Positions 29,874-36,415 of a DNA stretch of 36,415 nt are shown in pieces. Numbering within the stretch: position 1 is the stretch's first letter; each line of letters begins with the position of its first letter. The notes under the pieces were generated by a model. That model was not told the DNA's origin and searched no databases. It saw nothing but the letters and a program-made list of their open reading frames with translations. The translations under genes were made by a program, and so were the position numbers. This stretch comes from Acidimicrobiia bacterium (GTDB lineage: Bacteria > Actinomycetota > Acidimicrobiia > IMCC26256 > DASPTH01), in assembly GCA_040880805.1 (NCBI GenBank), contig JBBDHW010000027.1, positions 94,759 through 131,173 on the forward strand, written 5' to 3'.

Positions 29874-31769
29874 TCAGCGCCTGGCGCGTACCGCGGCTCG
29901 CCCGCGGGTGGTCGCGTCGAGCACGACCTTGCGGAGCCGGAGGCTCACTGGTGTGACCTCCACGCACTCGTCGTCGGCGATGAACTCGAGCGCCTGCTCG
30001 AGGGAGACCGGGCGCGGGGGCACCAGCCGAACCAGCTCGTCGGCCGACGCGGCGCGGTGGTTGGTGAGCTTCTTCTCTTTCGTGGGGTTCACGTCGATGT
30101 CGCCGGGGCGCGCGTTCTCGCCCACGATCATCCCCTCGTAGACCTCGACGCCGGGACCCACCACGAGCTGGCCGCGCTCCTGCAAGTTCATGCACGAGTA
30201 GGCGGTCGTCATGCCGCGGCGGTCGGCCACGAGGCTGCCCGTGGGTCGCGTGCGGATCTCGCCGTGCCACGGCTCGTAGCGGTCGAACACGTGGTGCAGG
30301 AGCCCGGTGCCGCGTGTCTCGGTCATGAACTCGGTGCGGAAGCCGATGAGGCCGCGCGCCGGCACCAGGTAGTCGAGGCGCACCCAACCGGTGCCGTGGT
30401 TCACCATCTGCTCGAGCCGGCCCTTGCGCAGCGCGAGCAGCTGCGTGACCACCCCGAGATAGTCGTCGGGCACGTCGACCGTGAGTCGCTCCACCGGTTC
30501 GTGCCGCTTGCCGTTCACGTCGCGGGTGACGACGTCGGGCTTGCCCACCGTGAGCTCGAACCCCTCGCGCCGCATCATCTCCACGAGCACCGCGAGCTGG
30601 AGCTCACCTCTTCCCTGCACCTCCCAGGCGTCGGGGCGGTCGGCGGGGAGGACGCGGAGCGACACGTTGCCGACGAGCTCGGCGTCGAGGCGGCCCTTCA
30701 CGAGGCGCCCGGTGAGCTTGGAGCCGTCCTGGCCCGAGAGCGGCGACGTGTTGATGCCGATCGTCATCGAGAGGCTCGGGTCGTCGACGTGGATCACCGG
30801 GAGCGGCCGGGGGTCTTCGGGGTCGGCGAGGGTCTCGCCGATCGTCACGTCGGCGAGCCCGGCGATGGCGATGATCTCGCCCGGCCCCACTTCGGTCGCG
30901 TCGACGCGATCGAGTGCCTCGGTGACCGACAGCTCCGTGATCCGAACGTTCTGCATCGTGCCGTCGGCCCGGCACCACGCGACCAGGTCGCCCTTGTGCA
31001 GCGTGCCGTGGCGCACGCGGCACAGCGCGAGGCGTCCGACGTACAGCGACGCGTCGAGGTTCGTGACGAGTGCCTGGAACGGGTGCGTGGGGTCGTACTC
31101 GGGCGCGGGGATGTGGTCGAGCAGCATCTCGAAGAGGGGTTTGAGGTCGTCGACGCCCGCAGTCTCCGTCGCCGCCAGGTCCGGATCGTCGGCGTCGAGC
31201 GACGCGCAACCGGTGCGCGCGTTGCAGTAGACGATGGGGAAGTCGATCTGGTGCTCGTCGGCGTCGAGGTCGAGGAACAGTTCCTCCACTTCGTGCACGA
31301 CCTCGGCGATGCGCGCGTCGCTGCGGTCCACCTTGTTCACCACGAGTATCACCGGGAGTCGCGCTTCGAGCGTCTTCCGCAGCACGAAGCGCGTCTGCGG
31401 GAGCGGCCCCTCGCTCGCGTCGACGAGGAGCAGCACGCCGTCGACCATCGTGAGCGCACGCTCCACCTCGCCACCGAAGTCGGCGTGGCCGGGAGTATCC
31501 ACGATGTTGACCTTCACGTCGCCGTATCGAACGGCGGTGTTCTTGGCGAGGATCGTGATGCCCTTCTCGCGCTCGAGGTCCATCGAGTCCATCACGCGGT
31601 CTGCCACCTCTTGGTTGGCGCGGAACGCGCCCGTCTGGCGGAGCATGGCGTCGACGAGGGTGGTCTTGCCGTGGTCGACGTGCGCGACGATCGCGACGTT
31701 GCGGAGGTGGCTTGCTCGGGATTCGGCGCGCGCGGGCACTCGGAGCCTTTCGTGGCGAGAGGCTTCCAT
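29874..31769 (-). CDS. typA: Ribosome-associated GTPase TypA/BipA
   Basis: 631-aa translational GTPase. G1 AHVDHGKTT (29-37), switch [17 protein letters not shown] (91-105), G4 NKVDRSDAR (145-153). C-terminal BipA-specific part: [72 protein letters not shown]. Acts on the 50S subunit in stress and cold adaptation. ATG 31769 gives an N-terminal extension of about 20 aa over the E. coli start; GTG 31739 is an alternative. First gene of the eight-gene minus-strand run. Confidence 0.96.
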   Translation of the reverse strand: MEASRHERLRVPARAESRASHLRNVAIVAHVDHGKTTLVDAMLRQTGAFRANQEVADRVMDSMDLEREKGITILAKNTAVRYGDVKVNIVDTPGHADFGGEVERALTMVDGVLLLVDASEGPLPQTRFVLRKTLEARLPVILVVNKVDRSDARIAEVVHEVEELFLDLDADEHQIDFPIVYCNARTGCASLDADDPDLAATETAGVDDLKPLFEMLLDHIPAPEYDPTHPFQALVTNLDASLYVGRLALCRVRHGTLHKGDLVAWCRADGTMQNVRITELSVTEALDRVDATEVGPGEIIAIAGLADVTIGETLADPEDPRPLPVIHVDDPSLSMTIGINTSPLSGQDGSKLTGRLVKGRLDAELVGNVSLRVLPADRPDAWEVQGRGELQLAVLVEMMRREGFELTVGKPDVVTRDVNGKRHEPVERLTVDVPDDYLGVVTQLLALRKGRLEQMVNHGTGWVRLDYLVPARGLIGFRTEFMTETRGTGLLHHVFDRYEPWHGEIRTRPTGSLVADRRGMTTAYSCMNLQERGQLVVGPGVEVYEGMIVGENARPGDIDVNPTKEKKLTNHRAASADELVRLVPPRPVSLEQALEFIADDECVEVTPVSLRLRKVVLDATTRGRAAVRARR

Positions 31770-31784
31770 GATACCGGCCGCGTC

Positions 31785-32468
31785 GTGCAGAGTACGCACG
31801 TGCGGAACTGGTTCCATGTGCGATCCGAGCTGCCGCGGCCCGACCGGCCGGCGGGTTACGACGACGACGTGGAGTACAGCGAGGCGCTCGTGGAGCACTT
31901 CGTCGACCTGTTCACCGAGCCGGGCGACGTGGTGCTGGATCCGTTCATGGGATTCGGCACCACCTTGATGGTCGCCGAGCGGATGGGTCGGCGGGCGATC
32001 GGGATCGAGATGCTGCCCGAACGGGCCGAGTACGTGCGTGGGCGCGTCGCCGACCCGGCATCCGTCATCACCGGAGACGCCCGCGAGCTGCGCTCCTTGG
32101 GGATCGGCGCGATCGACTTCTCGATGACGTCGCCCCCGTACATGACGAAGGACAACCATCCCGAGAACCCGCTGAACGCGTACGAGTCCCTCGACGGCGA
32201 TTACGACCGCTACCTCGTCGATCTCCGCGACGTGTACGTGCAGGTCGCCGAGCTCCTGAAGCCCGACCGGGTGGCCGTCGTCAACGTCGCCAACATTAGA
32301 TATGGAGGTCCCGAGATCACGCCGCTCGCGTGGGACGTCGGGCGCGCGCTGTCGGACGTGCTGCACTTCGAAGGCGAAGTCGTCGTGTGTTACGACATCG
32401 AACCGCCCGAGCTGACGAACGACTACTGCCTGGTGTTCCGGAAGCAGCGGACCCGAACGGAGGGTTAG
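31785..32468 (+). CDS. Orphan DNA (N4/N6)-methyltransferase-like protein
   Basis: 227 aa from GTG 31785 (GTG 31800 is also possible and fits a leaderless promoter). SAM motif [20 protein letters not shown] (52-71) precedes the catalytic motif [10 protein letters not shown] (SPPY at 116-119). In common N4/N6 enzymes of the SPPY-first type the order is reversed, so this protein has the permuted order. SPPY points to N4-cytosine or N6-adenine in DNA, but RNA-modifying Trm11-like enzymes share the I-then-IV order (with NPPY). No restriction gene lies nearby. Divergent from typA. Confidence 0.85.
   Translation: MQSTHVRNWFHVRSELPRPDRPAGYDDDVEYSEALVEHFVDLFTEPGDVVLDPFMGFGTTLMVAERMGRRAIGIEMLPERAEYVRGRVADPASVITGDARELRSLGIGAIDFSMTSPPYMTKDNHPENPLNAYESLDGDYDRYLVDLRDVYVQVAELLKPDRVAVVNVANIRYGGPEITPLAWDVGRALSDVLHFEGEVVVCYDIEPPELTNDYCLVFRKQRTRTEG
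31788..31794. promoter_or_regulatory. Symmetric -10 between typA and the methyltransferase
   Basis: CAGAGT on plus (31788-31793) is 6 nt before GTG 31800; TACTCT on minus (31794 to 31789) is 19 nt before the typA ATG. Same one-base-offset geometry as at 22716 and 33824. It requires the downstream methyltransferase start. Confidence 0.4.
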
Positions 32469-32471
32469 CGT
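32466..32471 (+). promoter_or_regulatory. -10 element TAGCGT embedding the methyltransferase stop
   Basis: The TAG stop of the methyltransferase opens TAGCGT, followed by 6 nt and ATG 32478. Leaderless start for the hydrolase gene; identical hexamer to the one at 6154. Confidence 0.45.
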
Positions 32472-32477
32472 GCTCCG

Positions 32478-33413
32478 ATGGCGACGGCATACGACGAGTT
32501 CGGGCTGTTCCACGAGAACGCGGAGGAGTGGGGTCTCCCCTACGACGGCCCACCGATCGTGCGGCGTGAGCGCGTGGAGGTGGCGCCGGGTCGGTCGCTG
32601 AGCGCGCTCGTGTGGGGATCGGCGCCGCCCGAGATCGTCTTCCTCCACGGCGGCGCCCAGAACGCGCACACGTGGGACACCGTCGCGATGGCCCTCGGCC
32701 GCCCGCTCGTCGCGATCGACCTTCCGGGGCACGGCCACTCCGACCCGCTTCCCGACACGCCGTTCGCCCCGCGCGACTTCGCGGCCGACGTCGAGGTCGT
32801 CGTTCGCGCGCTCGCGCCCGACGCGCGCGGGGTGGTCGGCATGTCGCTCGGCGGTCTCACGTCGATCGCGCTGGCAGCGCGCACACCCGATCTCGTGCGC
32901 AAGCTCGTGCTCGTCGACGTGGTGCCGTCGATCAACCTCGAGCGCGCCGCGCCCATCGGCGAGTTCGTGAACGGGCCGGTGAGCTTCGCGTCGTTCGACG
33001 AGATCCTCGAGCGCACGATCCAGTTCAACCCGACGCGCTCGGAGTCGTCGCTACGCCGCGGCGTGCTGCACAACTCGGTCCAGCGCGACGACGGCACGTG
33101 GGTGTGGCGCCACCAGATGCACTGGGCGCCGGGCGAGCGGAGTGAACGCGAAGCCGTCGCACTGCCGGAGTTCGACACGCTGTGGGACGACCTGGCGGGT
33201 CTGCGTGTGCCGGGGGTGGAAATTCCGGTGATGCTGCTGCGGGGGCTCGCGCCGAGCTCGGTGCTCGACGACGACTCGATCGCGCAGTTCGGCGAACGCC
33301 TGCCCAATGGGCGCGTCGAGGAGATCGAGGGCGCGGGGCACAGCATCCAGGGTGACCAACCCGTCGTGCTGGCTCAGCTCGTGGGCGAGTTCCTCGACAC
33401 CGCCGACGCCTGA
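32478..33413 (+). CDS. Alpha/beta hydrolase (Ser nucleophile)
   Basis: 311 aa. Oxyanion segment [13 protein letters not shown] (55-67), DLPGHGHSD (81-89), nucleophile elbow GMSLGGLTS (S123), acid region SSVLDDDS and catalytic His H288 (GAGHSIQ). Close in layout to MhpC-type C-C bond hydrolases and esterases. Substrate unknown. Its last 40 bp overlap the 3' end of the opposite-strand membrane protein gene. Confidence 0.88.
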   Translation: MATAYDEFGLFHENAEEWGLPYDGPPIVRRERVEVAPGRSLSALVWGSAPPEIVFLHGGAQNAHTWDTVAMALGRPLVAIDLPGHGHSDPLPDTPFAPRDFAADVEVVVRALAPDARGVVGMSLGGLTSIALAARTPDLVRKLVLVDVVPSINLERAAPIGEFVNGPVSFASFDEILERTIQFNPTRSESSLRRGVLHNSVQRDDGTWVWRHQMHWAPGERSEREAVALPEFDTLWDDLAGLRVPGVEIPVMLLRGLAPSSVLDDDSIAQFGERLPNGRVEEIEGAGHSIQGDQPVVLAQLVGEFLDTADA

Positions 33414-33817
33414 CGCCCCCCGAGCAGCCGCGCCGCGACTGCCGCGATCGCCCCGCACACGACCGCGGTGACGTACGCGGGCACCACGACGATGACGAGC
33501 GTTCCCACGAGCTGGTCCTCGAAGCGCAGGTCGGTGCTGTTGTAGGCCACGATCACCAGGACGAGGAGCGGCACCGCCCCGATGAGCGCCGCGAGCGCTC
33601 CCGCCCCGATCCGTTTGGTGATCCATCCGGTGATCACCGCACCGAGGGCGAGCCCGAACCCGCCACCGAAGGCCCAGAGCACAGGCTCGGCCACGTTCCT
33701 GCGCCCCGGGCCGTTCACGGTCGACTCCAACGAGGCCGCGAGCACTGTGAGGAGCAGCGTGGCGACGACGGCGATCGCGGCGCCCAGCCACACCGCACGC
33801 CAGTCCTCGGTCCGCAT
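33374..33817 (-). CDS. Small integral membrane protein, unknown
   Basis: 147 aa from ATG 33817. Four hydrophobic segments: AVWLGAAIAVVATLLLTVLA, VLWAFGGGFGLALGAVITGW, ALAALIGAVPLLVLVIVAYN, LVGTLVIVVVPAYVTAVVCG. Both ends appear cytoplasmic. I do not recognise a family. Starts 7 nt after TATTCT on its strand (leaderless) and is divergent from the HD-domain gene by 19 bp. Confidence 0.7.
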   Translation of the reverse strand: MRTEDWRAVWLGAAIAVVATLLLTVLAASLESTVNGPGRRNVAEPVLWAFGGGFGLALGAVITGWITKRIGAGALAALIGAVPLLVLVIVAYNSTDLRFEDQLVGTLVIVVVPAYVTAVVCGAIAAVAARLLGGRQASAVSRNSPTS

Positions 33818-33823
33818 GTGGGG

Positions 33824-33830
33824 CAGAATA
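33824..33830. promoter_or_regulatory. Symmetric bidirectional -10 serving two leaderless genes
   Basis: CAGAAT on plus (33824-33829) and TATTCT on minus (33830 to 33825). Each is followed by exactly 7 nt and an ATG (33837 and 33817). The gap of 19 bp and the one-base offset are the same as at 22716-22722. No Shine-Dalgarno on either side. Confidence 0.6.
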
Positions 33831-33836
33831 GGTGGC

Positions 33837-34406
33837 ATGACGACGACACCTGCAGCCACCACCTCTCCGTTCACGCGGATGGACGAGTCCACCGCCGACG
33901 AGTGGGCTGTGATCGCCCGCGAGTCCATGGCCAACCGCGACCGCATCGCCGAGCGCGTGCTCGGCCTGCTGCGCAGCCTCGACGAGATCACCGACGGCTT
34001 CGCGGTCGACCAGCTCACGCACTGCCTGCAGACCGCGACCCTCGCGGAGCGCGCGGGCGCCGACGACGAGCTCGTGATCGCGTCGCTGTGCCACGACATC
34101 GGCAAGGCGGTGAGCGTTCCCAACCATCCGCGCATCGCGGCGGAGATCCTGCGGCCGTACGTGCGCGAAGAGGTGCGGTGGGCGATCGAAGTGCACCAAG
34201 ACTTCCAGGGCCGGCACTACTACCACCACCTCGGCGGCGATCCCACCGCGCGCGAGCAGTACCGCGGCCACCCGTCGTACGCGCTCGCGGAGCGCTTCGC
34301 CGACGAGTGGGACCAGATCGCGTTCGATCCCGCGTACGACACGCTGCCGCTCGAGCACTTCGAGCCGCTCGTGCGCGAGGTCTTCTCGAACCCCAGCTCG
34401 TTCTGA
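33837..34406 (+). CDS. HD-domain protein, possible diiron oxygenase of the PhnZ type
   Basis: 189 aa. HD-type metal ligands H62 (QLTHCLQT), H86-D87 (SLCHDIGKA), H97, H120 and downstream Asp (D159/D164). The 24-residue spacing from the first His to the HD pair equals that in the mixed-valence diiron oxygenase PhnZ, and DQLTHCLQTATLAERAGADD resembles its N-terminal helix. The PhnZ substrate-gating Tyr and Glu are not visible at the matching positions (T52, F55). So either an HD phosphohydrolase or an oxygenase with another substrate. Leaderless start at ATG 33837. Confidence 0.82.
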   Translation: MTTTPAATTSPFTRMDESTADEWAVIARESMANRDRIAERVLGLLRSLDEITDGFAVDQLTHCLQTATLAERAGADDELVIASLCHDIGKAVSVPNHPRIAAEILRPYVREEVRWAIEVHQDFQGRHYYHHLGGDPTAREQYRGHPSYALAERFADEWDQIAFDPAYDTLPLEHFEPLVREVFSNPSSF

Positions 34407-34422
34407 GCACGTTCTCGCGTTG

Positions 34423-35130
34423 ATGCTCATCCCGTTTCCTGACGACTGGTCGCGCGCGCTCTGCGTCGTCGCGCATCCCGACGACCTCGAGTACGGGATG
34501 GCGGGCGCGATCGCGAAGTGGACCGCGGCAGGGCGTGAGGTGTCGTACCTGCTGGTGACGCGCGGCGAGGCGGGCATCGACGGCATGTCGCCGGCGGAGA
34601 CCGCGGTGGTCCGCGAAGCCGAGGAGCGCGCGAGTGCGCGTGTCGTCGGCGTGTCGGCGGTCGAGTTCCTCGACGGTCATGCCGACGGGGTCATCGAGTA
34701 CGGGCTGCCGTTGCGTCGCGACCTCGCGTACGCGATCCGCCGTCACCGTCCGGAGGTGCTCTTCGGGTTGAACCAGCGCGACTCGTGGGGTGGGCGGTCG
34801 CGCAACTCGCCCGACCATCGCAACGTGGGCCTCGCGCTGCTCGACGCCGCGGGCGACGCGGGGAACCGGTGGGTGTTCCCGGTCGATGGTGTCGAACCGT
34901 GGAGTGGCGTGCGGCTCACGGCGTTCAGCGGATCACCCGAGCCCACGCACTACGTCGACATCGGCGAGCACATCGAGACCGGCATCGCCAGTTTGCGTGA
35001 GCACGTGACGTACATCGAGGGGCTCGGCGGATCGTTCGACCCCGACGCGTTCCTGCGCGGCAACGCGCGCGGCGCGGGAGAATCGGTGGGCTGCGAGTAC
35101 GCGGTCACCATCGAAGTCTTCGGGGGCTGA
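34423..35130 (+). CDS. PIG-L family N-acetyl-sugar deacetylase
   Basis: 235 aa from ATG 34423 (TTG 34420 directly before is an alternative). Zinc motif AHPDDLE (17-23: H18, D21), GEAGIDGMSPAETAVVREAE, FLDGHADGVIEYG and the third ligand in SPDHRNVGLALLDAA. Relatives remove acetyl groups from GlcNAc-type conjugates (MshB in mycothiol, Mca, LmbE); an actinobacterial thiol pathway is possible but no msh gene is adjacent. Sits 16 bp after the HD-domain gene. Confidence 0.9.
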   Translation: MLIPFPDDWSRALCVVAHPDDLEYGMAGAIAKWTAAGREVSYLLVTRGEAGIDGMSPAETAVVREAEERASARVVGVSAVEFLDGHADGVIEYGLPLRRDLAYAIRRHRPEVLFGLNQRDSWGGRSRNSPDHRNVGLALLDAAGDAGNRWVFPVDGVEPWSGVRLTAFSGSPEPTHYVDIGEHIETGIASLREHVTYIEGLGGSFDPDAFLRGNARGAGESVGCEYAVTIEVFGG

Positions 35131-35163
35131 CGAGCGGGACCAGGCGACACCTCCAACTATCAC

Positions 35164-35180
35164 TTGACGATATATGTCAA
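35164..35180. promoter_or_regulatory. AT-rich inverted repeat upstream of the broken padR
   Basis: TTGACGATATATGTCAA: arms TTGAC/GTCAA around a near-symmetric ATAT core, overlapping the likely original ATG (35174). In this high-GC sequence it stands out and fits a PadR-type autoregulatory operator. Confidence 0.45.
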
Positions 35181-35503
35181 CTACTGCCGCTCCCGATCGC
35201 GCATTTCCACATCCTCGTCGCCCTCACCGGTGGCCAGCAGCACGGTTACGCGATCATGGGTGAAGTCGAAGAGCTGTCACGCGGCACGGTGAAGATGGGC
35301 CCAGGCACGCTCTACGGAACCCTCAAGCGTCTCGTCGACGACGGCTTCGTCGAAGAAGTCGACGGCCGGCTGCACAAGCCCGAGGACGAACGCCGCCGGC
35401 GCTAGTGACCGCGCTTGGCCAGCGCGTGTGCGTGGCGGAAGCCGATCGCCTGACGCACCTCGCCAGGGTCGCGAAGAACAACCTGCGCCCGGAACTGACG
35501 TGA
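35174..35503 (+). pseudogene. PadR-family transcriptional regulator, broken at both ends
   Basis: The winged-helix core is clear: LPLPIAHFHILVALTGGQQH, GYAIMGEVEEL, GPGTLYGTLKRLVDDGFVEE. The only nearby ATG (35174) is out of frame with the core by one base, and the core frame has no ATG, GTG or TTG upstream. The frame ends with TAG at 35405 just after DERRRR. The usual continuation (TALGQRVCVAEADRLTHLAR to LRPELT) resumes at 35405-35503 in another frame, as expected if about 7 bp were lost around 35404. Two independent lesions make it a pseudogene. Confidence 0.8.
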
Positions 35504-35504
35504 C

Positions 35505-36191
35505 GTGAACACCGACCGGCGCGTGTACCGGAGCCTGTTGGTGCTGTACCCCAAGGCATTCCGCGACGAATTCGCTCCCGACCTCGCCCAGACGTTCAGC
35601 GAGCTCGTGCGCGACCGCGGGGCGGCGAACGCCTGGCGTCGCACAATCGTCGACCTCGCGGTGACTGTGCCGCGCTACCGACTGGAGACCACCATGAACT
35701 TTCAGAAGCCGAGCACCGTCTTGAACACGCTGATCGTGGCACTGGCGCTTGCGGGGTATGGCACGCTTGCCGTCGGTGCGTTCGTCGGTCTCCCCCTCCT
35801 CGCACTCGCGGTGCTCCTCGGCGTGACGCAACGTTCCCAGCTCGCGCGTTCACTGCGCCACGAGGTCCCAGTACGCAATGTCGGCCACGGGGTCGTCGCC
35901 CCGTGCGGCTTCCCAATCGACGACGCCGGTGATCGGTTGCCTTCCACGAGCAGATGCTGCAGGGACCAGTCGCCGTGCACCAGGGTCGACCTCCAGTTCT
36001 CGCGGTGTCCGCCCGACTACTCAGCGATCGTAGGTGTCGTACCCCCGTGTCATGATGCGAGGACTTCCCCGGACTTCCCCGTCGATGTGTTCGTCTCGAA
36101 GGGAGAACCCGGTGTCCGAGGTCCGTCAGCTCGCCGAGCGCTTGTCTGGTTCGCTCGCTGCGTTCGAGCCGGGCCGGTACTCAGGTGCTGA
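35505..36191 (+). CDS. PadR-partner membrane protein, C-terminus replaced
   Basis: GTG 35505 follows the padR remnant by 1 bp, the standard order for padR and this membrane partner. Residues 1-65 (DRRVYRSLLVLYPKAFRDEF, RRTIVDLAVTVPRYRLE) are the typical permease-prefix-like soluble part. About 70-110 form hydrophobic segments (TLIVALALAGYGTLAVGAFV, LPLLALAVLLGVT). From about residue 118 the frame reads antisense through an APH remnant and overlaps the DUF222 start, so the original C-terminus is lost. Probably non-functional. Confidence 0.55.
   Translation: MNTDRRVYRSLLVLYPKAFRDEFAPDLAQTFSELVRDRGAANAWRRTIVDLAVTVPRYRLETTMNFQKPSTVLNTLIVALALAGYGTLAVGAFVGLPLLALAVLLGVTQRSQLARSLRHEVPVRNVGHGVVAPCGFPIDDAGDRLPSTSRCCRDQSPCTRVDLQFSRCPPDYSAIVGVVPPCHDARTSPDFPVDVFVSKGEPGVRGPSARRALVWFARCVRAGPVLRC
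35850..36016 (-). pseudogene. Remnant of an APH-family phosphotransferase gene
   Basis: On the minus strand LVHGDWSLQHLLVEGNR contains the HGDxxxxN-like catalytic loop. After a one-base slip near 35930-35936 the other frame continues ITGVVDWEAARGDDPVADIAYWDLVAQ then TGA at 35850. This is the DxD-type metal motif expected 15-20 residues later. An upstream TAG (36017-36019) cuts the rest. Only about 50 residues of a family about 300 aa long remain. Confidence 0.75.
36061..36080 (+). repeat. Tandem 10-bp direct repeat
   Basis: GGACTTCCCC occurs twice in a row, 32 bp before the DUF222 start. Possible regulator site or simple duplication. Confidence 0.5.
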
Positions 36192-36415
36192 TTGCGCCGA
36201 GCTTGCCGAGCTGTTCGCCAAGACCGCGAAGTGCTGTGAGACGGCGAGCGTGCGGGCGGCAGCTCGGGCGGCGGAATGCGGGGCCCATCGCAGCCGGGGC
36301 GACGCCTCAGCGGCCGACTGGTTGGCGCGAGCGGGCGGGTCCTCCACCGGCCAGACGAAGGCCGCGCTGGAGACGGTGAAGGCACTCGACGCGTGTCCGG
36401 CCACGAAGAACGCGC
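36112..36415 (+). CDS. DUF222-domain protein (13E12/HNH type), 3' end missing
   Basis: Open from GTG 36112 (GGGAG upstream) to the window edge, 101 codons. SEVRQLAERLSGSLAAFEPG, then a helical region ending ASAADWLARAGGSSTGQTKA and LETVKALDACPAT, the DUF222 pattern that normally precedes a C-terminal HNH endonuclease domain in actinobacteria. These genes occur in many copies and move between genomes, which fits its position next to a decayed segment and near the window end. The HNH part is not in view. Confidence 0.8.
   Translation, partial: MSEVRQLAERLSGSLAAFEPGRYSGADCAELAELFAKTAKCCETASVRAAARAAECGAHRSRGDASAADWLARAGGSSTGQTKAALETVKALDACPATKNA

Noticed and set aside
30057-31784. Long plus-strand open frame antisense to typA, joined to the methyltransferase
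   Set aside because: Composition mirrors typA codons in reverse (Val/His/Glu-rich), no recognisable domain; only the part after 31785 shows conserved motifs.

Overview
The window is high-GC DNA from an actinomycete-like bacterium (Actinomycetota). The class is uncertain; Acidimicrobiia is my best guess. Support for this: frequent GTG and TTG starts; an F420-type luciferase-like oxidoreductase; a DesA-type acyl-ACP desaturase; an actinobacterial-type heme A synthase; a DUF222-type protein at the right edge; and many start codons placed 6-8 nt after a TAnnnT-like -10 element, which is the signature of leaderless mRNAs. No tRNA, rRNA, CRISPR array or insertion sequence was seen.

Layout, left to right. 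(1) 1-3282, minus strand: a translationally coupled glycolate oxidase operon glcD-glcE-glcF, with glcF cut by a contig end that is a run of 16 C. (2) 3406-6622: a cysteine-rich conserved protein, a GroES-like protein, heme O synthase CtaB, a membrane-anchored thioredoxin and a lipoprotein with a 4-fold peptide repeat. (3) 6630-9348, minus: polyprenyl diphosphate synthase plus an ABC-2 exporter, all overlapping by 4 bp. (4) 9413-14301: hypotheticals, a crotonase lacking one catalytic Glu, a 48-aa zinc ribbon too short for most gene callers, FxsA and RmuC. (5) 14420-20279: a CoA-ester catabolic block made of a frameshifted crotonase, an F420-type oxidoreductase, an MFE-2-like SDR, a 792-aa fused double class III CoA-transferase and a sulfotransferase. 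(6) 20291-25737: a cold-shock protein with a long leader, an epoxide hydrolase-like enzyme, a 5'-3' exonuclease, a diiron desaturase, a GNAT-like acyltransferase and a zinc alcohol dehydrogenase. (7) 25919-31769, minus: an almost gapless run typA - APH-like kinase - ctaA - SRPBCC - RHH antitoxin - MazF toxin - small protein - methyltransferase. (8) 31785-35130: an orphan SPPY methyltransferase, an alpha/beta hydrolase, a membrane protein, an HD-domain protein and a PIG-L deacetylase. (9) 35131-36415: a decaying region with a broken PadR regulator, its truncated membrane partner, an antisense remnant of an aminoglycoside-phosphotransferase-like gene and the start of a DUF222 gene.

Genes that plausibly work together: CtaB, the thioredoxin and CtaA in cytochrome oxidase heme and copper-site assembly; GlcDEF in oxidation of glycolate or another 2-hydroxy acid; and the 14.4-20.3 kb block in activation and beta-oxidation-like breakdown of an unknown acyl substrate. 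The most striking non-coding signal is promoter architecture. Divergent gene pairs are separated by only 19 bp, with two overlapping symmetric -10 elements each 7 nt from a start codon (22.7 kb and 33.8 kb). There are also three cases where the TAG stop of one gene forms the -10 box of the next leaderless gene.
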